The notes below the pieces were generated by a model. The model saw only the letters and a list, made by a program, of their open reading frames with translations, did no database searches and had not been told where the DNA came from. Shown here piece by piece: positions 1 to 8,197 of a DNA stretch of 64,000 nucleotides (position 1 is the stretch's first letter; each line of letters starts with the position of its first letter). Source of the DNA: Niabella agricola. GTDB taxonomy: Bacteria; Bacteroidota; Bacteroidia; Chitinophagales; Chitinophagaceae. Where the stretch lies: NCBI RefSeq assembly GCF_021538615.1, contig NZ_JAJHIZ010000003.1:2108001-2172000 (forward strand), written 5' to 3'. A program made the position numbers and the translations under genes.

Positions 1-228
1 CTGATGTTTTTCAAAAACCGCTTTCACCGCCGCTGCGTCAACGATATTAATTTTTTCAAAAATATAATTCGGGAGGTTTTCAATATCCCGGAGATTTTCA
101 AGATTGCCCGCATAAGTAAGCGCATCCAGGTTGACAATGGTATACGCCGGATACTTTGTTACAAACAACCGCACTACATGGGATCCGATAAATCCCGCTC
201 CGCCGGTAATGATAATTTTTCTTGACAT
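1..228 (-). CDS. rfbB: dTDP-glucose 4,6-dehydratase, N-terminal 76 residues (continues beyond the left edge)
   Basis: Makes dTDP-4-keto-6-deoxyglucose from dTDP-glucose, the second step of dTDP-L-rhamnose and related sugar synthesis, in the cytoplasm. The reading frame starts with ATG at 228 and is open to base 1. It begins MSRKIIITGGAGFIGSH, the GxxGxxG nucleotide-binding motif of extended short-chain dehydrogenases, followed by NLDALTYAGNLENL, which is typical of RfbB/RmlB. It lies 88 bases downstream of the Wzc-like gene on the same strand, so it is probably an enzyme of the same polysaccharide operon. A UDP-glucose 4-epimerase-like relative is the main alternative, but the DALTYAGN signature favours RfbB. 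The catalytic residues lie outside the window. Confidence 0.9.
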   Translation of the reverse strand, partial: MSRKIIITGGAGFIGSHVVRLFVTKYPAYTIVNLDALTYAGNLENLRDIENLPNYIFEKINIVDAAAVKAVFEKHQ

Positions 229-316
229 TAATTATTAGGTGTTTAAAATACTTACCCGTTAGATATCAGGAACCTCAGGTATCCTTTTCCTTGTGCACCA
301 ACTCCTGTGTACCTGG

Positions 317-2686
317 TTACCCTTTTTTTGTTTTTCCCAAAGCGCTAAAAAAGCCTTTTTTCTTCTTTCCTTCAATAAATGCATCATCCTGGTAATAATC
401 GTTTCCGCTCTTTTCGCCATAGCCGTACCCATAGCCATAGTTGCCATAATAGCCGCCGCCGGTGGGTAGCTTCGTGTCGTTCAGTACAATAGAAAGATTG
501 GGCATTTTTTTATTCTCATACATCTCATTGATCAGGCTTAGCTGCTTCTTAAACGTATGTCCCTGCCGGGTTACATACAGGGTACAATCTGCATATTTGG
601 CCAGGGTAAGCGCATCACTTACCATACCGATAGGCGCCGTATCAATAATGATATAATCAAACTTATTTTTTAGTTGTGCAAATAACTGGTCTGTTTTTTC
701 ATTCAGCAGCAGCTCGGCGGGGTTGGGGGGTATCGGGCCACAGGGCAGCACATACATATTCTCTTCCCCTGCCACCGGAATGATCAGGCTATCCAGGTCT
801 ACATCCCCGATCATATAGTTGCTGATCCCCTGCCGTTTCTGCATATCGAGTCCGCTCAGCACCTTGGGTTTCCGCAGGTCAAATTCCAGCACGATCGTTT
901 TTTTATCCGTAAGACCGTAAACCGCCGCCATATTGGTACTGATAAACGATTTCCCTTCTCCTCCAAACGAAGAAGTTACCAGGATCACCACCTTATCCCG
1001 CTTGCCGGTAATATACTGAAGATTGGACCTCAGCAGCCGGAACTGCTCGGCAATCAGGGTGCGCTTGGTTTTGCTCACCACCAGGGTTTGGTCCGACTTG
1101 GAGTGCCCGATCTCTCCCAGTATCGGTGCATTGGTGGCCCGCTCTATATCTGAGCGGGTATTGACCCGGTCGTTAAGTGCTTCTTTTAATACCAGGAATA
1201 AGCCCGGGATAGCGAGGCCAAAAAGCAGGGCCGCCAGTTTTACATTCCTGGGGTTGGGCTTTACCGGCACCAGGTCGGGTTCCGCCTTCTCTATGATCTT
1301 GGTGTTTGAAATAGTACTGGCCCGTTTGATCGCCGCCTCTTCCCGCTTTTCTCCCAGCACTTTCGCCAATGCCAGTTTGGAAGTAAGGTCCCGTTCAATT
1401 TCGGCTTGTTCCGTAATTTTTGCCGGCATTTGCAATGCACCACCGGTATTTTTCGACTTTTCCGTGGAAACAAAACCCAGGTTTTTCTTATAGCTGTTTT
1501 TCAGCGTTTGTATATTGGTTACTGCCCCCTTCCGCAGGGTTTCAATGGTTTGATCCAGTTGCTTTATTTGCGGGTTGTCTACCGGAACATTGCCATCCAC
1601 CAGATTTTTACGCTGCAGCTGCGCTTCATTTAATTTTGTCAATACATCACCCAGACCGGGATCCTTTACTCCAAGTGCTGAAGGTGTTAATACACTATTT
1701 TCTCCCTTTGCAATACTGCTTTCCAGCAGATCAAGTGTATTTATGGCCATTCTTTGTTCCTGCCCCGCCGCATCCTGCTCCTGGGCCCGCTGCAACAGTG
1801 ATGTAATTTGCAGGGTAGCATCTACCAGGTTATTATTCTGCTGGTATGCCACCAGTTTCCGCTGCAGGCTGTCGATATCATGCTGTACAATACCCAGTCG
1901 GTTATTGATAAATTCGATGGTGAGATCCATCGAAGTATTCCCTTGCTCCACCTTCCAGATGGTGTATTCTTTCATCAGGGTATTTACCACATCGGAGGAA
2001 AGGTAGGGGTTGGCGGAATGATATTCTACCAACAAAATGCCCGTATTTGCCAGTTTGGGTTGAACGTTCAGGTCCCGGATCATATTGGCAGCCACCACAT
2101 CTTCATGGCTGTATGTTACGGTAAATTCTGCGCCCGGCTCCGGTTGCCCGCCATTTTTTACCAATTTAAATACACCATTCTTCGTCTGGAACAATTGATC
2201 AAAACTGTACAGCGTGTTCTTTTTATCTACCCGGAACTGATGCGCATTCACAAAGTCGATATCCACGGAAAAAGACAATGCGGAATCTACCAGTTGTACG
2301 GGAACGAATGCGAAGGAAGTCCTTTTATAGGCATTCATATTTTTTACGTTGCCTTTTTTGATGTAACCAACCTGCAGACCCAGACTTCGAACCACACGCA
2401 TCATCAGAGGGCGCGACTTCAGCACCTCCACCTCATTTAACAGATTCGTTGTTTTACTTTTCCCTTCGATCAGCTCCTCTACCTTATCGCCCTTCGACTC
2501 CTCTGTAGTAATGAGCATATTACCAACGGAGCTGTATTGCTCCTGCGTATAGCGCAGGTACAGCCAGGCAATAAAAAAAGCCAGTATAAGGCTGAAAACT
2601 ATAACGGGAAGAAAACGGATATACTTATAAAAAAGTTCTCTTGCACTAAGGTTGCCAGAAATTTCTTTTTTCTCGATGGGTTGCAT
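317..2686 (-). CDS. Wzc-like polysaccharide co-polymerase / bacterial tyrosine kinase
   Basis: Inner-membrane protein that controls polymerisation and export of capsular or exopolysaccharide. It is 789 residues, the size of full-length Wzc fusions. An N-terminal Wzz-type domain begins with a membrane segment near residues 25-47, followed by a periplasmic coiled-coil region and a second membrane segment near 485-505. The C-terminal BY-kinase shows Walker A (SSFGGEGKS, about 572-580), Walker A-prime (IVLEFDLRKPK, about 598-608) and Walker B (YIIIDTAP, about 678-685). The tail carries a tyrosine-rich cluster (about 746-765) for autophosphorylation and ends in lysines. It lies 53 bases downstream of the Wza-like gene in the same operon. 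Confidence 0.95.
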   Translation of the reverse strand: MQPIEKKEISGNLSARELFYKYIRFLPVIVFSLILAFFIAWLYLRYTQEQYSSVGNMLITTEESKGDKVEELIEGKSKTTNLLNEVEVLKSRPLMMRVVRSLGLQVGYIKKGNVKNMNAYKRTSFAFVPVQLVDSALSFSVDIDFVNAHQFRVDKKNTLYSFDQLFQTKNGVFKLVKNGGQPEPGAEFTVTYSHEDVVAANMIRDLNVQPKLANTGILLVEYHSANPYLSSDVVNTLMKEYTIWKVEQGNTSMDLTIEFINNRLGIVQHDIDSLQRKLVAYQQNNNLVDATLQITSLLQRAQEQDAAGQEQRMAINTLDLLESSIAKGENSVLTPSALGVKDPGLGDVLTKLNEAQLQRKNLVDGNVPVDNPQIKQLDQTIETLRKGAVTNIQTLKNSYKKNLGFVSTEKSKNTGGALQMPAKITEQAEIERDLTSKLALAKVLGEKREEAAIKRASTISNTKIIEKAEPDLVPVKPNPRNVKLAALLFGLAIPGLFLVLKEALNDRVNTRSDIERATNAPILGEIGHSKSDQTLVVSKTKRTLIAEQFRLLRSNLQYITGKRDKVVILVTSSFGGEGKSFISTNMAAVYGLTDKKTIVLEFDLRKPKVLSGLDMQKRQGISNYMIGDVDLDSLIIPVAGEENMYVLPCGPIPPNPAELLLNEKTDQLFAQLKNKFDYIIIDTAPIGMVSDALTLAKYADCTLYVTRQGHTFKKQLSLINEMYENKKMPNLSIVLNDTKLPTGGGYYGNYGYGYGYGEKSGNDYYQDDAFIEGKKKKGFFSALGKTKKG

Positions 2687-2739
2687 AGCTATGATTGCAG
2701 TATTTTATGATATAAATGCCCTGGAAAGCTGCATCTCTA

Positions 2740-3567
2740 TTATTTTCTGGTAATGGTGATAATGATGGACGCAATTACCGCAGCAGTAGACGCAATAGAT
2801 GTCGCAAATGAAAGCCGGCTCAGTCGCCTGGTTTCATCCTTTATTTCCTGCTTATCCTTAACAGGATCAATCAGGAGAATATCGTTTTGTTTCAGATAAT
2901 AATAAGGAGATGCAAAAACGTTTGCAGAAGAAAGGTCCACGATACCCATTTCCCGTTTGCCGTCCTGTTCCCGGATCACTTTTACTTCGTCTTTACGGCC
3001 CCATTCAGTAATACCTCCGGCCATTGAAATGGCTTCAAAAATGTTCACTTTTTCTGTGGGAATATTCAGTACTTGCGGATTATTGAATTCACCAATGGTA
3101 ACGATCTTGTAGGTTTGAAAGCGGATCAGCACGGTGGGATTTTTCAGGAGTTCTACCGGTGTCGTCAGCCTTTTTTTAATCTCCGTTTCCAGTTGCTTTT
3201 TAGTAAGCCCTTCCGCATGAATTTTTCCCAGCCGCGGAAAGTCGATATTTCCTTCCCCGTCTACCAGGTATCCGCTGGCAGTGCTGGTATTACTGGCGGT
3301 ATTTCCGGTGCCAGTAGCACCTCCTCCACCCGGCAGGGGCTGGTTGTAAAGGAGATCCGGGTTGGGATCTTTTGTTGGTATGAAATCACTGTACACCTGA
3401 ATGGCCAGCTGGTCATTTTTCTGAATCACCAGTTCTGGAAACCGGGTCTCTTTATCAATCGACTCATTGGTTGCGGCTTCCAGGTATTTTGGCATTTTCT
3501 GTTGCGTAGCACAGGATACTGTCAACAACACCGCAATTAGCGACGATGTATAATTAATAAGTTTCAT
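2740..3567 (-). CDS. Wza-like polysaccharide export lipoprotein (SLBB domain)
   Basis: Outer-membrane partner of the Wzc-like kinase, forming the export channel for polysaccharide. It is 275 residues. The signal peptide ends in a lipobox (LLTVSC, Cys19), so it should be a lipoprotein. The poly-export domain starts near residue 43 (FPELVIQKNDQLAIQVY). A Gly/Ser/Thr-rich linker follows near 78-100, then an SLBB-type beta-grasp region (VTIGEFNNPQVLNIPTEKV). A hydrophobic stretch near the C-terminus (about 250-273) could span the outer membrane, as the Wza helix does. It starts 9 bases after the UpxY-like gene and is clearly co-transcribed with it. Confidence 0.93.
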   Translation of the reverse strand: MKLINYTSSLIAVLLTVSCATQQKMPKYLEAATNESIDKETRFPELVIQKNDQLAIQVYSDFIPTKDPNPDLLYNQPLPGGGGATGTGNTASNTSTASGYLVDGEGNIDFPRLGKIHAEGLTKKQLETEIKKRLTTPVELLKNPTVLIRFQTYKIVTIGEFNNPQVLNIPTEKVNIFEAISMAGGITEWGRKDEVKVIREQDGKREMGIVDLSSANVFASPYYYLKQNDILLIDPVKDKQEIKDETRRLSRLSFATSIASTAAVIASIIITITRK

Positions 3568-3576
3568 AAAGTTGAT

Positions 3577-4071
3577 TTAGTTATTGATCAGTTTTGATTT
3601 ATCAAACAAGGCAACCAGGTTATAGTTAAGGCTTTCAATCGCCACCTCCACCTTATTGTTTTTTAAATCGATTACCCGGCCCTCTTCCTCTACCAGGATG
3701 CCCTGGTTAATCATTACCCGCTGATTCCTTTGAGGATTAAAAGGCTCCAGTTCCACATTTTCAAACTCACTTAAGAATTTCTGGATCCGGACCACTTCAA
3801 AATCCTTCACAATCGCAGGCTTCCCCTCAATATATACAAAATTAATAACCCCAGGTGTCTCTCTCACATTCTGCTGCTCCGCGTTATGAATGTACACGAA
3901 TAAATAAGACGGCAACAACGGAACCCAAACGGTTTTCATGCGGTCGCTCCATTTTCGTTTTACTTTGTTTAGGGGGCAATAGGTAACAATATTCCGGTCT
4001 GTAAGTAGTTTTGATACTTTTTTCTCCCACCGGGGCTTTGTATAGATCGCATACCAGTTTTTCTCTTTCAT
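3577..4071 (-). CDS. UpxY-type NusG-like transcription antiterminator
   Basis: Specialised NusG paralogue that, in characterised Bacteroides loci, lets RNA polymerase read through the long capsule operon it heads. The protein is 164 residues. An NGN domain begins at KNWYAIYTKPRWEKKVSK, followed by VWVPLLPSYLFVYI, and a KOW-like C-terminal part is near residues 108-150. The frame stays open upstream to 4227, but ATG at 4071 was chosen because family members start just before NWYAIYTKP and because the promoter at 4148-4180 would put a start at 4227 outside the transcript. It is the first gene of the minus-strand polysaccharide operon, 9 bases before the export lipoprotein. Confidence 0.93.
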   Translation of the reverse strand: MKEKNWYAIYTKPRWEKKVSKLLTDRNIVTYCPLNKVKRKWSDRMKTVWVPLLPSYLFVYIHNAEQQNVRETPGVINFVYIEGKPAIVKDFEVVRIQKFLSEFENVELEPFNPQRNQRVMINQGILVEEEGRVIDLKNNKVEVAIESLNYNLVALFDKSKLINN

Positions 4072-4147
4072 TTGTTTACACGGCTTCGCCCCCTCAGTCA
4101 CATCCCTATCAAATATGACCAGACAAAATGCTACAGGAACATCCCTG

Positions 4148-4180
4148 CAAATATAGCGGTAACAATGTTTATACAGAAAA
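4148..4180 (-). promoter_or_regulatory. Promoter of the polysaccharide operon
   Basis: Reading the minus strand, a perfect Bacteroidota -7 box TATATTTG lies at 4155-4148, preceded after 21 bases by TTTT (4180-4177) as a weak -33 element. Transcription should start near 4142, which leaves a leader of about 70 bases before the UpxY-like ATG. UpxY-type factors are known to act on the leader of their own operon. Confidence 0.6.
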
Positions 4181-4208
4181 TTCTCTCCGGCCCTTAAGGG
4201 ATATGGGC

Positions 4209-4216
4209 TAAATTTG
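4209..4216 (+). promoter_or_regulatory. -7 box for the acyltransferase gene
   Basis: TAAATTTG matches TAnnTTTG exactly and lies 24 bases before the ATG at 4241. No convincing -33 element is visible. Its transcript diverges from the polysaccharide operon. Confidence 0.45.
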
Positions 4217-4240
4217 TATTTTACCATTTATTCACTTAAA

Positions 4241-5422
4241 ATGAGAATCCGGTATCGATCGCTTGACGTTTTCAGAGGCGCTACTGTTTGCCTGATGATC
4301 CTGGTCAATAACCCGGGCAGCTGGGCCCATATTTATGCTCCGTTGGAGCATGCCCCCTGGCATGGACTTACTCCTACAGACCTGGTATTTCCCTTTTTTT
4401 TATTTGCTGTGGGAAATGCTATGGCGTTCGTGATGCCGCGTTTGCAGGAAGCAGGCCCAACGGTTTTCTGGAAAAAAATAATCAAAAGAACGCTGATGAT
4501 CTTCGGAATCGGGCTTTTTTTGAACTGGTACCCTTTTATGCGCTGGAATGAAGGCGCACTGGAACTGATTCCCTGGACCTCCGGCCCCGAAAAAGGCGTT
4601 CGTATTTTTGGGGTGCTGCAACGCATCGCTGTTTGCTATTTTTTTGCTTCCATTATCGCTTACTATCTGAAGCCCCGGGCCGCCGCATTGCTTTCTGTGG
4701 TCCTGTTATTATTGTATTGGGCGCTTTGCATTATCGGAAACCCGGCCGACCCTTACAGCCTGGTCGGCTGGTTTGGAACGGAATGGGTAGACAAGCTGAT
4801 TCTTCATACCGCTCATATGTATAAAGGCGAGGGCGTTCCCTTTGATCCGGAAGGTATTGCCAGCACATTGCCGGCCATCGTACAGGTGGTTTTTGGCTAC
4901 CTGGTGGGAATGTATATCCGTAATTGCAGTACTGATATGCCGGAACCCCTGGATAAAAACAGTCCGGCAAACCCGATGTTTAAAATGCTGACCGGGCTTT
5001 TTGTAGCAGGTATCGCATTGTTACTCACCGGGTTTTGCTGGGATATGGTATTCCCGATCAATAAAAAGATCTGGACCAGTTCTTATACTGTATACACCAC
5101 GGGACTCGCCATCGTGACGATCGCAACGATGATCTATTTTATCGAAATCCGGCAAAAAAACGGATTTTTAGGCCGGTTTTTCGAGGTTTTTGGAAAAAAC
5201 CCCCTGTTTATCTTCGCTTTAAGTGCCTTTTTACCAAAAACAGCGGCTCTCTTTAAAACAAAAGAAGGTGTTACTCCCTGGAACTGGCTCTACACAAAGG
5301 TGCTGGTATATACGCCCGGCGCAAAAGAGAACGGTTCCCTTTTATATGCCCTCTGTGTGATTCTTTTTATGTGGGCTATCTGTTACTGGCTTGATAAAAG
5401 AAAGATTTATATCAAAGTATAG
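4241..5422 (+). CDS. HGSNAT-like membrane acyltransferase (DUF5009/COG4299 family)
   Basis: Polytopic membrane protein of 393 residues related to heparan-alpha-glucosaminide N-acetyltransferase, which moves an acetyl group across a membrane onto glucosamine. The N-terminus RSLDVFRGATVCLMILVNN and the motif HAPWHGLTPTDLVFPFFLF are family signatures; the first His is the likely acetyl carrier. About ten hydrophobic segments follow. ATG at 4241 is preferred to 4214 because family members start immediately before RxRSLDxFRG and because the -7 box at 4209 overlaps the earlier start. In Bacteroidota such genes often sit near glycan utilisation or surface sugar genes; the substrate here is unknown. 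Its stop codon directly abuts that of the convergent gene on the other strand. Confidence 0.85.
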   Translation: MRIRYRSLDVFRGATVCLMILVNNPGSWAHIYAPLEHAPWHGLTPTDLVFPFFLFAVGNAMAFVMPRLQEAGPTVFWKKIIKRTLMIFGIGLFLNWYPFMRWNEGALELIPWTSGPEKGVRIFGVLQRIAVCYFFASIIAYYLKPRAAALLSVVLLLLYWALCIIGNPADPYSLVGWFGTEWVDKLILHTAHMYKGEGVPFDPEGIASTLPAIVQVVFGYLVGMYIRNCSTDMPEPLDKNSPANPMFKMLTGLFVAGIALLLTGFCWDMVFPINKKIWTSSYTVYTTGLAIVTIATMIYFIEIRQKNGFLGRFFEVFGKNPLFIFALSAFLPKTAALFKTKEGVTPWNWLYTKVLVYTPGAKENGSLLYALCVILFMWAICYWLDKRKIYIKV

Positions 5423-5995
5423 TTAGTCTGTAATCAGCTGATTTTCAAATGTAAATTTTCGCTCCACGTGCCAGGACTGATATCCTTCCAACTGTTGTAA
5501 CAGGAGCATTCCATTCATAATGAACCGGGTACGAAAAGACTCTTTTTCAAAATATGGCCATACCCGCTCAAACTGCCAGGGCTGCAGGTTACGGGCGAGC
5601 GAGATGCGGGGTTGGGCGTTAAACCGCTCTTTGCACCAGGGGGCTGTCAATGCTGAGATGTTTTGAATCAACGCTTTAATCCAATCCGCCTCCATTACCG
5701 GGATATAAATTTCCTTTTCATCAAGATGTGCAACCCCCTTTAAATAAACCTTATGCGGCATGGTAGCCAATGCCGCGCGGTACAACAGGTCGGTTACTAC
5801 AACTTCATCGGGTTCATATACGGAAAAACTTGCAAGATAGATAAACACACTGCCGCCCGCCAGCGGCATCCCCGGAAAAAAGGCATTGAGCCGGGTGCTG
5901 ATGTCCGCTATTTTCCGCTTTACAGCCGGAGGCGTATCCAGGATTAAACGGTAATTGTGTAAAGCCGCTCTTTTATAGGTTATAATATCCTGCAT
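5423..5995 (-). CDS. 2H-phosphoesterase (2'-5' RNA ligase)-like protein lacking the catalytic histidines
   Basis: A 190-residue protein with the layout of the LigT / 2'-5' RNA ligase-like superfamily, whose active members carry two HxT/S motifs. The corresponding strands here read FIYLAS (about 51-56) and PRISLAR (about 129-135). The first histidine is therefore Phe and the second Arg, with only the second Ser kept. The C-terminal FIMNGMLLLQQLEGYQSWH is typical of Bacteroidota members. It may be a binding protein or an inactive homologue. Its stop is immediately adjacent to the stop of the convergent acyltransferase. The family assignment is from pattern memory and moderately sure. Confidence 0.65.
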   Translation of the reverse strand: MQDIITYKRAALHNYRLILDTPPAVKRKIADISTRLNAFFPGMPLAGGSVFIYLASFSVYEPDEVVVTDLLYRAALATMPHKVYLKGVAHLDEKEIYIPVMEADWIKALIQNISALTAPWCKERFNAQPRISLARNLQPWQFERVWPYFEKESFRTRFIMNGMLLLQQLEGYQSWHVERKFTFENQLITD

Positions 5996-6073
5996 AATAG
6001 GATTTTATATATAAAAAACGATGCAATTCAGATGCCAGAAATTATTAAATCCTTCCTAAACGTAAACGGATTG

Positions 6074-6081
6074 TATTTTTG
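6074..6081 (+). promoter_or_regulatory. -7 box for the beta-lactamase gene
   Basis: TATTTTTG is an exact TAnnTTTG match 32 bases before the ATG at 6114. A -33 TTTG at the usual distance is not evident, so this is a partial promoter call. Confidence 0.45.
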
Positions 6082-6113
6082 CGGCTAATTCAGTCCTTTG
6101 TTTAATATCTATT

Positions 6114-6998
6114 ATGTTTTTGACTAAAGCAACAAGAAAGAAAAATGCCTCGGTAAGCCGGATCAGCAACACTGCTCACCTGCTTTGGGGGTTTGTGGCA
6201 GCCGTTTTAATCGTATCCTGTACACAAAATAATGTAAAACAAGACCATTCCTTAAAAAAATATTTTGATGCGCACCAGCTCAATGGCACTTTTGCCCTTT
6301 TGAATAACGGTACGGGTGAATTTACCGTATATAACCTGGCCCGTTACCGGGATAGTGCCTATCTTCCGGCAAGCACTTTTAAGATTGTAAATTCGCTGAT
6401 CGGTCTTCAAACCGGGATCATTTCCAGCGACAGCATGGTTATTCCCTGGGATGGCGTTCAACGGTCAGTTCCTGAATGGAATAAAGACCTGACCATGTAC
6501 CAGGCTTTCCGTGTTTCGGCCGTGCCCTATTACCAGGAAGTAGCGCGACGGATCGGCAAAGAAAAAATGCAATACTGGCTGGATTCGCTGCACTACGGCG
6601 CCGGAAAGAAAGATACACTTTTTAAGATCCGTTCGGCTATCGATACATTTTGGCTCGATAATACCCTGAAACTAACTCCCGATGAAAACCTGGGCCTCGT
6701 AAAAAAGCTGTACTTCAATGAACTTCCCTTTTTCAAACTTTACCAGGAGAAAGTAAAAAACGCCATGCTGTTTGAGAATAACTCTAACTATAAACTGGCC
6801 TATAAAACCGGTTGGGCTACAACGGAAAAGGGCCACGCGCTCGGTTGGATCGTCGGCTGGATCGAAGAAAACCGTCATCCTTATTTCTTCGTACTGAATG
6901 TAGAATCGCCCGATCCCAAATACGATATGACCACGGTGCGACTGAAAATGCTGAAAGACATTTTAAAGCAATTGGGCTTTTTTGAAGGGAAGATGTAA
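6114..6998 (+). CDS. Class D (OXA-type) beta-lactamase, probable lipoprotein
   Basis: Serine beta-lactamase fold, hydrolysing penicillin-type antibiotics in the periplasm. It is 294 residues. The class D motifs are in order: STFK at 87-90 (nucleophile Ser87, carboxylatable Lys90), SAV at 135-137 (the SxV motif) and KTG at 231-233, with the conserved FWLDNTLKLTP segment near 179-189. A YGN-like position reads YGA. A hydrophobic segment ending VLIVSC puts a lipobox cysteine at 36, suggesting membrane anchoring. The n-region is long, so the true start may be downstream, though no other ATG is available before the signal sequence. No mobile element lies nearby, so it appears to be an intrinsic chromosomal gene. 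Confidence 0.88.
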   Translation: MFLTKATRKKNASVSRISNTAHLLWGFVAAVLIVSCTQNNVKQDHSLKKYFDAHQLNGTFALLNNGTGEFTVYNLARYRDSAYLPASTFKIVNSLIGLQTGIISSDSMVIPWDGVQRSVPEWNKDLTMYQAFRVSAVPYYQEVARRIGKEKMQYWLDSLHYGAGKKDTLFKIRSAIDTFWLDNTLKLTPDENLGLVKKLYFNELPFFKLYQEKVKNAMLFENNSNYKLAYKTGWATTEKGHALGWIVGWIEENRHPYFFVLNVESPDPKYDMTTVRLKMLKDILKQLGFFEGKM

Positions 6999-7027
6999 CC
7001 CCTTTAGGAATGTAAAATATCCGATAA

Positions 7028-7071
7028 GAAATATCAAATGTAAAAGTGAAGATGCCGTTCCGCTCGGTAAT
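7028..7071 (+). repeat. Extragenic repeat, copy A (diverged)
   Basis: Resembles the two better copies at 8818-8874 and 8984-9039: an A-rich left part (AAATATCAAATGTAAAAG), then AAGTGAAGATGCC and CCGCTCGGTAA, where the others have GAAGTGGG and CTCCGTAAC. All three lie outside genes around the batB-batC pair. Homology of this copy is less certain. Confidence 0.45.
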
Positions 7072-7192
7072 CGCACTTTAAAATAACCAATCAGTGGTCT
7101 GAAATGAGACATGAGAAATCAAAAATCAGAATGTTGGAACTTATCAAGTTGTTAACGTTTTAACCCGTTCAACTTGTTAACTTTACGGGGTA

Positions 7193-8197
7193 ATGAATTT
7201 TGAATTTCAATACGTTTATTTTATCTGGCTGAGCGCGGCGGTGCTGTTGTTCCTGCTGTTGTTTTCAGCAGTAAAGCGATGGAAAAAGAGAACCATCCGC
7301 AAAATAGGGGAACCGGCCCTCGTAAAATCAATGATCAGGGGATACAGCCCTTTCCGGTTTAACCTTAAATTTATCCTGCTATGCCTGGCTTTTCTGATGG
7401 GCGTACTTTGTACCATGAGTTTGCGCAAACCAGGGGGAGACGATGGCATCAGGCGCGAAGGCATTGATGTGGTTTTTGCACTGGATCTCAGCAAAAGCAT
7501 GCTGGCCCAGGATGTAAAGCCCAGCAGACTGCTATTGGCCAAACAGTTTATCAGCAAGATGATGGATGCCATGCCCAATAACCGGATCGGGTTGGTATGG
7601 TTTGCCGGTAAGGCTTATATCCAGATGCCCATCAGTGCCGACCACAGCGCTGCCCAGATCTATGTAAATGATGCCTCTCCGGACGTGGTTCCGGTAAAAG
7701 GCACAGTTATTGGTGATGCACTGGAAGAAAGCTTGAAAACTTTTGGAGAACGCGAAGCCAAGTTTAAGGCGGTGATCCTGATATCTGATGGAGAAGATCA
7801 TGATGAAAAAGCCCTGGAGCTTTCAAAGGAAATGCAGAAACGCGGGCTGATGGTGAATACCGTAGGCATCGGATCTCCTGAAGGCACCTATATACCGGAT
7901 GATTCAACCGGCGGCAATAAGCTGGATCCGCAGACCGGCCAGCCGATCGTTTCAAAACTCAACCAGAAAGAACTGCAGCAGATTGCAGCCAATACCAATG
8001 GAGTTTATGTGCACCTGACCGATATTGACGCTGCTATCAAATCGATTAATGCGCAGCTGGCCCAGATCGACAAAAAGGTAACCGGAGATACCAACCTGAT
8101 GAGTTTCTCCTATTATTTCTGGGTATTTGCTGCGGCCATGCTCTTACTGTTGGTGGCAGAACAGTTGCTGCCGGAAGGCAAAAAAACAAAAGAATGA
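7193..8197 (+). CDS. batB: BatB-like von Willebrand factor A membrane protein
   Basis: Bacteroides aerotolerance (Bat) family protein of 334 residues. Membrane segments lie near residues 8-25 and 58-76 and at the C-terminus near 304-322, with a VWA domain between them. The metal-ion-dependent adhesion site is seen as DLSKS (the DxSxS motif) in VVFALDLSKSMLAQD, with a later conserved Thr in VKGTVIGDAL and ISDGEDHDEK. In other bacteria Bat proteins work with MoxR ATPases in oxidative stress or envelope complex assembly; the molecular role is not settled. It overlaps the next gene by 4 bases (ATGA). The usual BatA, BatD and MoxR neighbours are absent here. Confidence 0.88.
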   Translation: MNFEFQYVYFIWLSAAVLLFLLLFSAVKRWKKRTIRKIGEPALVKSMIRGYSPFRFNLKFILLCLAFLMGVLCTMSLRKPGGDDGIRREGIDVVFALDLSKSMLAQDVKPSRLLLAKQFISKMMDAMPNNRIGLVWFAGKAYIQMPISADHSAAQIYVNDASPDVVPVKGTVIGDALEESLKTFGEREAKFKAVILISDGEDHDEKALELSKEMQKRGLMVNTVGIGSPEGTYIPDDSTGGNKLDPQTGQPIVSKLNQKELQQIAANTNGVYVHLTDIDAAIKSINAQLAQIDKKVTGDTNLMSFSYYFWVFAAAMLLLLVAEQLLPEGKKTKE

